NCBI RefSeq assembly: GCF_017948675.1
Contig: NZ_JAGFBU010000005.1
Coordinates: 1-64,000 of the forward strand
From: Flavobacterium flabelliforme
Lineage (GTDB): Bacteria; Bacteroidota; Bacteroidia; Flavobacteriales; Flavobacteriaceae
DNA: 64,000 nt
Direction of reading: 5' to 3'
Part shown: one piece after another, positions 25,905 to 35,760 of the stretch
Position numbering within the stretch: position 1 is the stretch's first letter
How the letters are laid out: each line of letters starts with the position of its first letter
The notes under the pieces: generated by a model
What the model saw: only the letters and a program-made list of their open reading frames with translations
Told to the model about the DNA's origin: nothing
Databases searched by the model: none
Translations under genes and position numbers: made by a program

Positions 25905-27440
25905 ATGAGTTTTTTTAAAAATATTTTTTCAAAAGAGGCCACTCCAACGACTACTGAAGCAGCTACCGAAGTTTCTGAGTTAGAGGTTTATTTTACACAG
26001 TTTCGAGAAAAAATTGTGGGTATGCACCAAAAGTTTGAATCTCCTTATGGCGAAAAAGAAATTATTTATGCAGATTGGACCGCGAGCGGAAGATTGTACC
26101 ATCCTATAGAACATAAATTACTGCATGATATTGGTCCATTTGTAGCTAATACACATACTGAAACTTCTATTACTGGTTCAGTGATGACCATGGCGTATCA
26201 CGATGCTAGAGCAATAATCAAAAAGCATGTAAATGCTAGCGAAGATGATGTTTTGATAACTGAAGGCTCAGGAATGACTGGAGTTGTTAATAAACTGCAA
26301 CGTATTTTAGGATTAAAAGTTTCTGAAAACCTTAAGGATTATACTCAGGTTCCTGATGCTTTAAAGCCTATTGTTTTTATTACGCACATGGAGCATCATT
26401 CCAATCAAACGTCTTGGTTGGAAACAATTGCTGATGTCGAAATAATTCCTTGTCTTGATTCTGGATTAATCTGTTTTGAGAGTTTTGAAAAGGTTTTAGA
26501 TCAATATAAAAACAGACCAATCAAAATTGCTTCGGTAACTTCTTGCTCTAACGTAACGGGTATTAGAACCGATTATCATAAAATTGCTACTACGATACAC
26601 AATCATGGCGGTTTATGTTTTGTAGATTTTGCTTGTTCGGCTCCTTATGTGGATATCAATATGCATCCTGAAGAAAATGGAGCTTATTTAGATGCTATTT
26701 TCTTTTCTCCGCATAAATTTTTAGGAGGTCCGGGAAGCAGTGGTGTTTTAATTTTTAATAAAAAACTATATAAAAACATAGTGCCCGATAATCCTGGTGG
26801 TGGTACAGTAAGTTATACCAATCCTTGGGGTGATCATGATTATGTTGATGATATTGAAACCAGAGAGGATGGAGGAACACCTGGATTTTTGCAAACTATA
26901 AAAATTGCACTTTCAATTCAATTGAAAGAAAAAATGGGAGTTTCTAATATTATCAATAGAGAACACGAATTGAATGAAATCATTTTTGAGAAACTTTCTA
27001 AAATACCAAATCTTACTATTCTAGCGTCTGAGCATAAAGATCGATTAGGAATTTTCTCTTTCTATATTACGGATGCTCATTTTAATTTAATTGTAAAATT
27101 ATTAAATGACAGATTTGGAGTTCAAACTCGTGGCGGTTGTTCTTGCGCGGGAACGTATGGTCACTTTTTATTAAACGTAGATCAACAAACGTCAAAAAGT
27201 ATTGAAAAGAGAATATTAGAAGGTTGTATGCTTGAACGTCCGGGTTGGATTCGAATGTCTATTCATCCTACAATGACTAATGCTGAAATAAATTTTGTTT
27301 GTGACGCTATTACGGATGTTGCAAAAAACTTTAAAATATGGGAATTAGATTATCGCTATGATGCCTTTCGTAATGATTATGTACACCATCAAAATAAAAG
27401 TATCGAAAAAAAAATAATGCAAAATTGGTTTAGTTTATAA
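25905..27440 (+). CDS. Class V aminotransferase / cysteine-desulfurase-like PLP enzyme
   Basis: This 511-residue fold-type I PLP enzyme has an N-terminal extension of about 35 residues, then YADWTASGRLYHPIE, the glycine-rich TEGSGMTGVVNKL phosphate loop, MEHHSNQTSW, FVDFACSAPYVD with the cofactor-ring Asp, and the Schiff-base Lys in FFSPHKFLGGPGSSG. A GGCSCAGTYG loop holds cysteines near the C-terminus, where SufS/IscS enzymes have their catalytic Cys. Members of this group in Bacteroidota are longer than SufS and of uncertain substrate. No Suf or Isc genes are near. It stands alone between dsbD and the amidohydrolase gene. Confidence 0.88.
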   Translation: MSFFKNIFSKEATPTTTEAATEVSELEVYFTQFREKIVGMHQKFESPYGEKEIIYADWTASGRLYHPIEHKLLHDIGPFVANTHTETSITGSVMTMAYHDARAIIKKHVNASEDDVLITEGSGMTGVVNKLQRILGLKVSENLKDYTQVPDALKPIVFITHMEHHSNQTSWLETIADVEIIPCLDSGLICFESFEKVLDQYKNRPIKIASVTSCSNVTGIRTDYHKIATTIHNHGGLCFVDFACSAPYVDINMHPEENGAYLDAIFFSPHKFLGGPGSSGVLIFNKKLYKNIVPDNPGGGTVSYTNPWGDHDYVDDIETREDGGTPGFLQTIKIALSIQLKEKMGVSNIINREHELNEIIFEKLSKIPNLTILASEHKDRLGIFSFYITDAHFNLIVKLLNDRFGVQTRGGCSCAGTYGHFLLNVDQQTSKSIEKRILEGCMLERPGWIRMSIHPTMTNAEINFVCDAITDVAKNFKIWELDYRYDAFRNDYVHHQNKSIEKKIMQNWFSL

Positions 27441-27626
27441 ATTTTAGCAACAGCTCATTAAGATGAAATTTAATTTTTTAATTTTTTTGAGCCGTTTTCT
27501 TTATCAGTTTTCCAATTGCTTTGTTACTATTACAGTTCAGTATAAATTTACCATCTATTTTAGTACATCTTAATAAAGGAATAATATAAGGATTAATCTA
27601 GATTAGCAAAATAATAAAAAGAGAAT

Positions 27627-28988
27627 ATGGATCAAAACGCGATTAGTAGAAAAAAGTTTTTGGGAATGAGTGCAGCAGCAACTGGTGCCGCTTTATTTTC
27701 TAGTGTTGGTAGTTCGGCAATGACAAATGTGATGCCTGAAGATAAAAAAATAGCTGATTTTAAAGAATATATTTTAACGAATGTAAGACTCGAAGAAGGT
27801 TTTGAATACAACGAAAAAAACGAAGTTATTGCCACCAAAACCGATTTATACAATTTACATATTGCCGATGGTAAAATCAAAAAGATAGCCAAAGGTAAAC
27901 TCGATTTAAAATTGAAAACAATTAATGCAAAGGGTTTCTTGATGCTTCCCGGATTACGTGATATGCACATACATATTGATAAAACGTATTACGCTGGAAA
28001 ATGGAACGCTGCGCCAAGAAAAGGCTACACTGTAAAGGACATGATTAGGTTAGAGGAAAAAATAATTCCACAATTACTAACAGATTCTCAGCATAAAGCC
28101 GAAGAAGCGATTAAGCTTATGCAAAGTCAAGGTACTTATTTTGCCCGTTGCCAAACCAATATTGATCCCGTAAGCGGATTAAAAAGTTTGGAACATTTAT
28201 TAGCCGCATTAGATAAAAACAAAGATAGTTTTGCTTGGGAAATTGTAGCTTTTCCACAACATGGTATTCTGTATTCAAAATCAGAGCCTTTGCTGAGAGA
28301 AGCCGCTAAAATGGGTGTTGATTTTATTGGAGGACTAGATCCAACCACTGTTGATGGGAATTTAGAACAATCTCTTGATTCTATGTTCCAAATTGCAATT
28401 GATAATAATAAAGGAATCGATATTCACTTGCATGAAGGATTACCAACTGGAAAGGCGGCAATTGAATATATTATCAAAAAAACAGAAGAGAATAAACAGC
28501 TTCAAGGAAAAACGTATATAAGTCATGGTTTTGCTCTTGCCAGAATGGACCAAAAAGACTTAGAAAAAATTGCAGAACAAATGGGAGCATTGGGTATTGG
28601 AGTAGTTTCTACAGTTCCTATTGGCCGAACCATAATGCCAATTCCTACTTTGAAGAAATATGGTGTTAAATTAATGACTGGAACAGATAGTATTGTAGAT
28701 CATTGGCAACCTTTTGGAAATTGTGATATGCTTGAAAAAGCAAAATTATGTGCCCAACTTTACGGTTGGACAGATGAGTTTGGTTTGAGTCGCGCGTTAC
28801 ATATTGCCACTACTAACGAAATTTTGCCACTTGATGATGCAGGAATTCGTACTTGGCCTCTTGTAGATAATGAAGTCAATTTTATTCTAGTAAATGCAAG
28901 TTGTTCTGCAGAAGCAGTCGCGCGTTTGCCCAAACGAGAAGCTGTATTCTATAAAGGAAAACTAATAGCTGGCGAAATGAAAGCATAA
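27627..28988 (+). CDS. Amidohydrolase, cytosine-deaminase-like, exported
   Basis: This 453-residue protein has a Tat-like N-terminus (SRKKFLGMSAAATGAALFSS) without a full twin-arginine pair. The metal-dependent amidohydrolase core shows HIHIDKTYY (first His pair), HLHEG, SHGFAL and the late Asp in TGTDSIVDHW. The HIHIDK and NCDMLEKA blocks are typical of the cytosine deaminase/atrazine-hydrolase-like group. It probably deaminates or hydrolyses a cyclic amidine or amide. It is monocistronic between a long leader and a strong terminator. Confidence 0.87.
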   Translation: MDQNAISRKKFLGMSAAATGAALFSSVGSSAMTNVMPEDKKIADFKEYILTNVRLEEGFEYNEKNEVIATKTDLYNLHIADGKIKKIAKGKLDLKLKTINAKGFLMLPGLRDMHIHIDKTYYAGKWNAAPRKGYTVKDMIRLEEKIIPQLLTDSQHKAEEAIKLMQSQGTYFARCQTNIDPVSGLKSLEHLLAALDKNKDSFAWEIVAFPQHGILYSKSEPLLREAAKMGVDFIGGLDPTTVDGNLEQSLDSMFQIAIDNNKGIDIHLHEGLPTGKAAIEYIIKKTEENKQLQGKTYISHGFALARMDQKDLEKIAEQMGALGIGVVSTVPIGRTIMPIPTLKKYGVKLMTGTDSIVDHWQPFGNCDMLEKAKLCAQLYGWTDEFGLSRALHIATTNEILPLDDAGIRTWPLVDNEVNFILVNASCSAEAVARLPKREAVFYKGKLIAGEMKA

Positions 28989-29023
28989 TTTTTTTCTATT
29001 AATTGAAGATTTAGGATTATAAC

Positions 29024-29056
29024 AAAAAAAGATGCTTTAAAGGCATCTTTTTTTGT
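29024..29056. terminator. Bidirectional terminator between convergent genes
   Basis: AAAAAAAGATGC and GCATCTTTTTTT form a perfect stem with a seven-base loop. A-rich and T-rich flanks let it end both the amidohydrolase transcript and the opposing rsmD transcript. Confidence 0.9.
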
Positions 29057-29076
29057 TTGTAAAGCGATAAGATCAA

Positions 29077-29667
29077 TTATTCCTCTTCGCCATCGTTTAA
29101 ATTTGATTCTTCCTCATTTTCGTCATTACTTTCAAATTCGAAAAAACTGAAAATAGAACCACCATAACTTTTTTGAAAAGAAAAGTGAATCATGTGATCT
29201 AGTTTGGTATATTTTGAATGTTCAATAACCATCATTCCGTCCTGGTTTAATAATTCTTTTTGGAAAACCAATTCAATTATTTTTTCAAAAGTCTTTTGAT
29301 CTAAACCATAAGGAGGATCAGCAAAAATTATATCGTACGATGTTTTGCATTTTTCTAAATAAGCAAAAACATCACTTTTTGTGGCGGCAATATTAAAATC
29401 ATATTCTGCTGCAACTTGCTTGATGAATTTTACACATCCAAAATCGCCATCTACAGAGGTAATAGGAGTGCATCCGCGTGAAGCAAATTCATAACTAATA
29501 TTTCCTGTACCTGCGAATAGGTCTAATATTTTAAGTCCTTCAAAACTAAAGTGGTTGTTCAAAACATTAAACAATGCTTCTTTAGACATATCTGTTGTAG
29601 GGCGAACGGGCAAACCTTTTGGTGGTGAAATACGTCTTCCTTTGTATTTTCCTGAAATTATTCTCAT
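29077..29667 (-). CDS. rsmD: 16S rRNA (guanine966-N2)-methyltransferase RsmD
   Basis: This 196-residue methyltransferase has the family start MRIISGKYKGRRISPPKG, the SAM-binding motif ILDLFAGTGNISYEFASRG (about 48-66) and the catalytic DPPY in FADPPYGL. A very acidic tail (NDENEEESNLNDGEEE) extends beyond the usual end. It methylates G966 of 16S rRNA in the small subunit. Its start overlaps the stop of the DUF3822 gene by four bases (ATGA), so the two are translationally coupled, as in many Bacteroidota. Confidence 0.95.
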   Translation of the reverse strand: MRIISGKYKGRRISPPKGLPVRPTTDMSKEALFNVLNNHFSFEGLKILDLFAGTGNISYEFASRGCTPITSVDGDFGCVKFIKQVAAEYDFNIAATKSDVFAYLEKCKTSYDIIFADPPYGLDQKTFEKIIELVFQKELLNQDGMMVIEHSKYTKLDHMIHFSFQKSYGGSIFSFFEFESNDENEEESNLNDGEEE

Positions 29668-30485
29668 GAGTTGAAAAGTATAAAGTGTTTTCTGTTTTCG
29701 GCCTCAGAAAAATAATTATTCCATCGCAAATCCTCTACATCAATTAGAGAGACATTGCGAATGTATTTGTATGCAATTGTGTAATAAGCACTATCTTTTG
29801 TAATGTCTCCAATTAGTTCTAACGGAAAATTTTCGGGATTTAAGTTCAATTGTTCGGCAGTAAACAAGAGATAATAAATAAAATCTTCTGGCGTGTTGTA
29901 TTCAAAAGAGTTAAAGAGTAATAACTTCTGATTTTGAATAACAATAATTTCAAAATGCCCATTATTTATATGAACGAACATCTTTTTTTCATCTTTATTT
30001 TTGGAGTCAATCAATAATTTATTAACCAAAATGGTATTGGCGTGTTTGTAATCGAAAGAACCAAATTGATCAATAAAAAAATTATTGATATTTACATAAG
30101 GAATATAAACGGTATTCATCTGATAATTAGCAATTTGATCAAAAGCAAAAAAATCAGTTTCAAAAACCTTTGTATTGTATTGCAAATAGCTTCCTAAATG
30201 ATTTTCATCAAAAAGCGGTTCTGGAATAAATGTAGAAAGATTGTTGTTATGAATTACTAAAATCTCATCATATTGTTGCTTTAATTCAGGATAATTAGCA
30301 AAAGCTTCAGCAAATAAATCCTCAATTTTAGTGGCTTTATGAATGGTGTCAAAATGCACTTCATTAAAAGAACTAACGGTATTATTGAGTGTATCAAAAC
30401 AACAAAAAGACAAACCATTCAAGGAAACTTGAACAGAGAGTTTTTTATAAACCTTTTCGGTGATGTTGGTGTTTTGTGTTGGCAT
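29664..30485 (-). CDS. DUF3822-family protein
   Basis: This 273-residue protein matches the DUF3822 family that sits upstream of rsmD in Bacteroidota. The second half contains FVHINNGHFEIIVIQNQKLLLFNSFEYNTPEDFIYYLLF, shortened here to its landmarks FVHINNGHFE and SFEYNTPEDF. The fold is thought to be actin-like (ASKHA) by family similarity. The function is unknown. It is the first gene of a two-gene unit with rsmD. Confidence 0.88.
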   Translation of the reverse strand: MPTQNTNITEKVYKKLSVQVSLNGLSFCCFDTLNNTVSSFNEVHFDTIHKATKIEDLFAEAFANYPELKQQYDEILVIHNNNLSTFIPEPLFDENHLGSYLQYNTKVFETDFFAFDQIANYQMNTVYIPYVNINNFFIDQFGSFDYKHANTILVNKLLIDSKNKDEKKMFVHINNGHFEIIVIQNQKLLLFNSFEYNTPEDFIYYLLFTAEQLNLNPENFPLELIGDITKDSAYYTIAYKYIRNVSLIDVEDLRWNNYFSEAENRKHFILFNS

Positions 30486-30683
30486 ATTTTGTTTTATAAT
30501 TCATTTACAATTTTTATTTTGAAGCGAATTAAATGAGTCAACAAACTTACAAATAAAAACAGCAATGACAATTGTAAAAATCAAATTCAATGCGAATTTC
30601 AATTTCAAAAATCAATAGCATTCACAATCTCATTTTAAAATGGAAACCCTATCTTTGAAATTCATTTTTCAACCTATTCCCAG

Positions 30684-32105
30684 ATGAATTCCTCCTTGTT
30701 TTACAGTCTTTTACAGAGAAAATTTCCGTTTCAACCTACTTATAAACAAGATATTTTTTTTCAAAAAATCGCTATTTTTTTGACTGAAGTCGAAAATAAA
30801 ACCATTTTTGTCCTAAAAGGGTATGCTGGAACTGGAAAAACAACAGTAATTTCTACGATAGTAAATAGCTTATTAGACATCAACAAGAAATATGTTTTGC
30901 TGGCACCAACAGGTCGTGCGGCGAAAGTAATTGCCAATTATTCGGATAAACCTGCTTTTACAATTCATAAAAAGATTTATTTCCCTAAAAAATCTTCAGG
31001 AGGTGGCGTCTCCTTTACCTTACAGCAAAACAAACATACCAACACGATTTTTATAGTCGATGAAGCTTCGATGATTTCAGATACCAATTCTGATTCAAAA
31101 TTATATGAAAATGGTTCTTTGTTGGATGATTTGATTTCGTATGTGTATTCAGGAAAAAATTGCAAGATGATTTTACTGGGAGATACGGCACAATTACCTC
31201 CAGTAAATCTAGATATTAGTCCCGCTTTGGATATTCGTACTTTAGGAATGAATTATGACAAAGAAGTAGAACATATCGAACTAGACGAAGTAATGCGTCA
31301 GGAAGAAAATTCGGGAATTTTGCACAATGCTACGGAACTTAGAGAATTATTGAAAGATTCTTTCATCAATGAATTCAAATTTGATGTAAAAAAATTCAAA
31401 GATATAATTCGACTAACAGATGGATATGATATTCAAGATGCAATAAATTCAGCGTACAGTAATTATAGTATTGAAGATACCGCTTTTATTGTTCGTTCTA
31501 ATAAAAGGGCCAATCAATATAACGAACAAATTAGAACTAAAATACTTGATAAAGAAAGCGAACTCTCTTCGGGAGATTTTTTGATGGTGGTGAAAAATAA
31601 TTATTTTTGGTTAAAGGATTCTGACGAAGCGGGTTTTATTGCCAATGGTGATATTATAGAAGTTTTAGAAATTTTTAATATCAAAGAATTGTATGGTTTT
31701 AAGTTTGCGAAAGTTAAAATTAGAATGATCGATTATCCCGATCAAAAACCTATTGAAACAGTTTTGTTAATGGATACTATAAAGAGCGAATCGCCATCAT
31801 TAACCTATGACGAATCGAATCGATTGTATCAAGAAGTGTTGAAGGATTATGAAGGTGAAACCAAATTTAAACAGTTTCAAAAAGTAAAAGCGAATGAATA
31901 TTTTAATGCACTTCAAGTTAAATTTTCGTATGCAATAACCTGTCATAAGTCCCAAGGTGGTCAATGGAATACAGTTTTTATAGAACAACCGTATTTGCCA
32001 GACGGAATCAACAGAGATTACATCAGATGGTTGTACACTGCAATGACTAGAGCCAAGAATAAATTGTATTTGATAGGATTTAAAGACGAAAGTTTTGTGG
32101 AGTAA
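30684..32105 (+). CDS. RecD-like ATP-dependent DNA helicase
   Basis: This 473-residue SF1 helicase has Walker A GYAGTGKTT (about 45-53), Walker B VDEASMIS, a Q/GDTAQLPPV motif III region, and a UvrD_C_2 segment near the end (CHKSQGGQW, then LYTAMTRAKNKLYLIG). It is shorter than RecD2 and lacks its N-terminal OB/HhH part. Such stand-alone RecD-like helicases are common in Bacteroidota and act in DNA repair. The divergent gap to DUF3822 is about 200 bases. Confidence 0.92.
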   Translation: MNSSLFYSLLQRKFPFQPTYKQDIFFQKIAIFLTEVENKTIFVLKGYAGTGKTTVISTIVNSLLDINKKYVLLAPTGRAAKVIANYSDKPAFTIHKKIYFPKKSSGGGVSFTLQQNKHTNTIFIVDEASMISDTNSDSKLYENGSLLDDLISYVYSGKNCKMILLGDTAQLPPVNLDISPALDIRTLGMNYDKEVEHIELDEVMRQEENSGILHNATELRELLKDSFINEFKFDVKKFKDIIRLTDGYDIQDAINSAYSNYSIEDTAFIVRSNKRANQYNEQIRTKILDKESELSSGDFLMVVKNNYFWLKDSDEAGFIANGDIIEVLEIFNIKELYGFKFAKVKIRMIDYPDQKPIETVLLMDTIKSESPSLTYDESNRLYQEVLKDYEGETKFKQFQKVKANEYFNALQVKFSYAITCHKSQGGQWNTVFIEQPYLPDGINRDYIRWLYTAMTRAKNKLYLIGFKDESFVE

Positions 32106-32272
32106 TTTTACTGATGCAACTACAATGCTTTCTTAAAATAATTCTGTTTGTTGATAATTGTTTGGAATTAGTGCTTTTGTTTTCTTCAGTATTAAAGACT
32201 CCATATTTTCGCATTAGAACTATTTTTTTTTCAATTGCAAAGATATTTTTTATATTATATTAAAAATTACAA
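32106..32272. other. Short AT-rich spacer, nothing recognised
   Basis: No ORF, RNA gene or hairpin with a T-tail is visible between the convergent helicase gene and the small membrane protein gene. Confidence 0.4.
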
Positions 32273-32749
32273 TCACACTAAATAACCGGGTAAGGAGCAG
32301 TTTTCTTTAATTTGTAATTCAATGTTTTTTTTAAGTTCTTCAGGTTTTTGGGATGGAACAATAATTGATTTTCCATTTTTTAAATTTATTTTAATTCCGT
32401 ATTTGATATTTGAACATCTGTTAGAATCACAATATTGATAAAGTTTTAGCTTATAGAATTCAAAGAATACAGAAAATTTAATTTTTTCAATAGTATCAAT
32501 ATCATTATACTTAAGTATACCTCTATTCATTAATATTAAAGTACTGTATCTTAAATTCAATTTGCTTACTGAATTGTCAATCAGAAAAATATTTCTCGAT
32601 AATACAAATAAAGTTATAATGGAACTAAAAAGTATAAAGTAACTATTAAAAATTAGAGAGATAACAATACATATTAAATAATACCAATATTTAACTGCAC
32701 TTTTTTTTTCCTTAAAAATTATTACATCTGTCGTTTTTTTCAAATTCAT
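32273..32749 (-). CDS. Small membrane protein of unknown function
   Basis: This 158-residue protein has two adjacent hydrophobic segments (about 20-55) framed by lysines, then a soluble part rich in beta-strand-like alternation ending with KINLKNGKSIIVPSQKPEELKK. The layout (two helices, then a PH-like domain) resembles bacterial PH-domain membrane proteins, but I recognise no family with confidence. It is one of two small genes of unknown role between the helicase and kdsB, both on the minus strand. Confidence 0.7.
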   Translation of the reverse strand: MNLKKTTDVIIFKEKKSAVKYWYYLICIVISLIFNSYFILFSSIITLFVLSRNIFLIDNSVSKLNLRYSTLILMNRGILKYNDIDTIEKIKFSVFFEFYKLKLYQYCDSNRCSNIKYGIKINLKNGKSIIVPSQKPEELKKNIELQIKENCSLPGYLV

Positions 32750-32813
32750 ATTGAATTATATGTAAGTCTATCTAAAACTAATTAATCAAATATTTTTTTA
32801 AAAAAATGTATTA

Positions 32814-33620
32814 TCAATAATAAGTTATTTCGTAAATAGTTTTGTCAACTAATTTATTATTTAAAAATCGTTCTCTAATAATTATATTACCCCTGTTATC
32901 ATAATCATTTTTAAATGCTACGGTTTCAATAATTGTACCATCGCTTTTATAATATTTTTTTGTATTTAGGTTTCCTTTTTTATCAATTTCAAACGTAAAA
33001 TAGTTAGCATTTGTTTTAGATTTAATATCGTGAATTTTTATAATATATCCTTTTTTATCAAAATATTTTTTAGATTCTAATTTGGTATAGCTTAAGGTGT
33101 CTATAAAACTCTTACTGATAAAGTAGTTTTTTTTATAATTATATTCGATTTGAATTGTTTGTTTTATTTTATTAGCGAAGTTCTTGTTTATTTCAATGGG
33201 ATTATGATATTTATCAAAAGCTTGAGTAGTAATATTATATAGTCCATTTTTGTCAGATGATTTTTCTTCAATTAAATTATTTGCTTCATCGTATTTATAG
33301 TCAATAATCGTAGTATCATTATCTGAAATTACCTCTTTTTGGATAATTAAACCATTGACATACTTATAGCTAATCTCTTTTTTTTCAGTTTCTGTGAAGA
33401 ATTTTTCATTCTTCAAATTTTTGTTAACGTCAAAATTTAAAATTGTCTTTTTGACCAAGTTAACGGTATCTTTTTTTATGAATTTGTATTCGTATTTTTT
33501 AATATCTATCGACTTTATTTTGCCAACAATCTCTTGTGTGTAATCATAATTAAAATCTTTTACTTTAATAGGACTACAAGAAACTAAAAATAAAAAAAGA
33601 ACAATATAAATTGACTTCAT
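32814..33620 (-). CDS. Lipoprotein of unknown function with YD/RHS-like repeats
   Basis: This 268-residue protein has a lipoprotein signal (MKSIYIVLFLFLVSC, Cys 15). Its body is made of short strand-turn-strand units such as YKYDEANNLIEEKSS, AFDKYHNPIEI and DYDNRGNIIIRERF, the pattern seen in YD-repeat or MORN-like beta proteins. It should sit at the outer membrane. No enzymatic motif is present. The gap to the following minus-strand gene is 64 bases, so they may be cotranscribed. Confidence 0.72.
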   Translation of the reverse strand: MKSIYIVLFLFLVSCSPIKVKDFNYDYTQEIVGKIKSIDIKKYEYKFIKKDTVNLVKKTILNFDVNKNLKNEKFFTETEKKEISYKYVNGLIIQKEVISDNDTTIIDYKYDEANNLIEEKSSDKNGLYNITTQAFDKYHNPIEINKNFANKIKQTIQIEYNYKKNYFISKSFIDTLSYTKLESKKYFDKKGYIIKIHDIKSKTNANYFTFEIDKKGNLNTKKYYKSDGTIIETVAFKNDYDNRGNIIIRERFLNNKLVDKTIYEITYY

Positions 33621-33666
33621 ACAGGATTTACTTATTAATTAATAAAAATTTAAAGATATAATGTTT

Positions 33667-33698
33667 TTGATGATAATTTAAAAATAGTTCTATTTTTG
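33667..33698 (+). promoter_or_regulatory. Promoter of kdsB
   Basis: TTG at 33667-33669 and TATTTTTG at 33691-33698 are separated by 21 bases, matching the Bacteroidota TTG/TAnnTTTG promoter. The kdsB ATG lies 22 bases after the -7 element. Confidence 0.6.
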
Positions 33699-33719
33699 TC
33701 TTAGCATTAAAACATAAAA

Positions 33720-34445
33720 ATGAAAATAATAGCAGTTATACCCGCACGTTACGCATCAACACGATTTCCAGCCAAATTAATGCAGGATTTAGGAGGAAAA
33801 ACAGTGATTTTAACAACATACGAAGCTGCTGTAGAAACAAATTTATTTGATGATGTTTTTGTGGTAACCGATTCAGAATTAATTTATAATGAAATTATTT
33901 CTCATAAAGGTAAAGCTATTATGAGTATCAAGGAACACGAATCGGGGAGTGATCGTATAGCAGAAGCTGTTGAAAGTATTGATGTAGATATTGTAGTCAA
34001 TGTACAAGGAGATGAGCCATTTATAAATTCTGAACCATTAAAAGAATTGATTGAATTTTTCAAAAAAGATGCCGATAAAAAAATAGACTTAGCCTCTTTG
34101 ATGCGCGAAATAAAAGAGGATGAAGAAATAAATAATCCCAATAATGTAAAAGTGGTTGTAGATCAAAACCAGTTCGCCTTGTATTTTTCACGTTCGGTTA
34201 TTCCTTATGCTAGAGAGAAAAATGTAGGTGTTAGGTATATGCAACACATAGGTATTTATGCTTTTAGAAAACAAGCCTTATTGGATTTTTACAGCTTACC
34301 AATGAAATCGCTAGAAGCTTCTGAAAAACTGGAACAATTGCGTTATTTAGAATTTGGAAAACGCATCAAAATGGTCGAAACTACTCATGTTGGAATTGGA
34401 ATTGATACCTTAGAAGATTTAGAAAAAGCTAGAAAAATGCTATGA
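33720..34445 (+). CDS. kdsB: 3-deoxy-manno-octulosonate cytidylyltransferase KdsB
   Basis: This 241-residue nucleotidyltransferase has the family N-terminus [17 protein letters not shown], the [11 protein letters not shown] block, [10 protein letters not shown] with the metal-binding Asp, and a C-terminal [13 protein letters not shown]. It activates Kdo as CMP-Kdo for lipopolysaccharide inner-core synthesis in the cytoplasm. It is monocistronic, and its stop directly abuts the stop of the convergent spermidine-synthase-like gene. Confidence 0.96.
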   Translation: MKIIAVIPARYASTRFPAKLMQDLGGKTVILTTYEAAVETNLFDDVFVVTDSELIYNEIISHKGKAIMSIKEHESGSDRIAEAVESIDVDIVVNVQGDEPFINSEPLKELIEFFKKDADKKIDLASLMREIKEDEEINNPNNVKVVVDQNQFALYFSRSVIPYAREKNVGVRYMQHIGIYAFRKQALLDFYSLPMKSLEASEKLEQLRYLEFGKRIKMVETTHVGIGIDTLEDLEKARKML

Positions 34446-35111
34446 TTAAGTTAGCCTATCAATTACAATTAACTCATTATGTTGTTCTACTCTGGCGATA
34501 GTTCTAATTTTAAAATCACTTTCGTAAAATTCAGAAACGTATTTTTTATTTCTTAGATTTTGATTTTGATTTAAAATCATAGTATTAAAAAGCACAACTC
34601 CACGACTTCTTAATAAATAGCAAATTCGTTTGGTAAAAAAATTTTCAAACAAAAAAGCAGGCATCGAAGTATCTTGAAAAACATCTATGATAATCAAATC
34701 GTATTTGTTTTTTGTTTTTAAAACATATTCAAAAGCATCATCAATTACAATTTGCAGGTTTTCTACTGTATCTAATTTAAAAAAAGTATTAGCTATTTTT
34801 ATTATTTCGGGATCAATTTCGACACCAGTAATTTTGCCTTTGAATTTAATTTCATCTACTAGCGTTTTTATTACGCTTCCTCCTGCAACTCCCAAAACTA
34901 AAATATGATTCATAGACACTATTTTGTCATATCCGATATTTTTTAATCCTAATCGCAAGATTCTTTGTAAACTACCATAGGAATAATTAGCATTTTCTGA
35001 GTCTAACACAAGTTCACCATTAGCCCAAGTAACCTCTATAGCATTACTTAAGGAAGATTTTGAAGTGTAGATTTTTATTGGAATTAAATAGCTTAATATT
35101 TTTTTTATCAT
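34446..35111 (-). CDS. Spermidine-synthase-like methyltransferase-fold protein
   Basis: This 221-residue Rossmann protein has motif I HILVLGVAGGSVIKTL, an acidic end of strand 2 in ITGVEIDPEII, and DLIIIDVFQD in motif II. The fold is that of spermidine synthases and small-molecule methyltransferases. The N-terminal beta domain is short, and the aminopropyl-transfer signature is incomplete, so the reaction is uncertain. It converges on kdsB with no spacer, and the acyltransferase gene is divergent. Confidence 0.8.
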   Translation of the reverse strand: MIKKILSYLIPIKIYTSKSSLSNAIEVTWANGELVLDSENANYSYGSLQRILRLGLKNIGYDKIVSMNHILVLGVAGGSVIKTLVDEIKFKGKITGVEIDPEIIKIANTFFKLDTVENLQIVIDDAFEYVLKTKNKYDLIIIDVFQDTSMPAFLFENFFTKRICYLLRSRGVVLFNTMILNQNQNLRNKKYVSEFYESDFKIRTIARVEQHNELIVIDRLT

Positions 35112-35172
35112 TGCTAGCAGTTTTGCCCAAAAATAGGATTTAAATTATTTATTTTGTGCAAAAAATTAAAGA

Positions 35173-35727
35173 ATGAAAAAACAAATATATAAATGGATTT
35201 TTTTCAACCTTATGGGTTGGAAAATAGTAGGAACAATAGATCACGATCTTAAAAAATGTGTCATGATGGTGTTGCCTCATACGAGTGCGCATGATTTTTA
35301 TTTAGGAATTTTTACTAGAGGGATTACTGGATTAGAAATGAACTTTGTGGGCAAAAAAGAATTATTTCGTTTTCCATTAGGATCCTATTTTAGATATATG
35401 GGAGGAGAACCATTAGATCGTTCTGGAGGTTTAAATAAAGTAGATTCAATTGCTGCTATATTTGAACGTAAGGAAGTTTTTCGATTGGCTGTAGCTCCAG
35501 AAGGAACGCGTAATAAAACGAACGAGCTTAAAACAGGATTTTATTACATTGCTCTTAAAGCCAATGTTCCAATTGTTCCGGTTGCATTTGATTTTGGTAA
35601 AAAAGAAGTTAATTTAGGCAAGCCCGTTTATCCTACTGGAGATCTTGATTCAGATTTGGCAGTTTTGAAAAAACATTTTGTTGGAGTAAAAGGTAAAATA
35701 CCAGAAAAGGGGTATAGTGTAGAATAA
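35173..35727 (+). CDS. 1-acyl-glycerol-3-phosphate acyltransferase-like protein
   Basis: This 184-residue PlsC-fold protein shows the HX4D motif in PHTSAHDFYLG and the substrate-binding EGTRNKT block. A GGEPLDRSGG loop matches the usual second motif. It should acylate a lysophospholipid or related acceptor at the inner membrane, but it is short and lacks the usual N-terminal membrane helix. Bacteroidota members of this group are often annotated as glycerol acyltransferases. Confidence 0.86.
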   Translation: MKKQIYKWIFFNLMGWKIVGTIDHDLKKCVMMVLPHTSAHDFYLGIFTRGITGLEMNFVGKKELFRFPLGSYFRYMGGEPLDRSGGLNKVDSIAAIFERKEVFRLAVAPEGTRNKTNELKTGFYYIALKANVPIVPVAFDFGKKEVNLGKPVYPTGDLDSDLAVLKKHFVGVKGKIPEKGYSVE

Positions 35728-35760
35728 ATTCATTTCAATTCATTCAAATCATTTTTTACC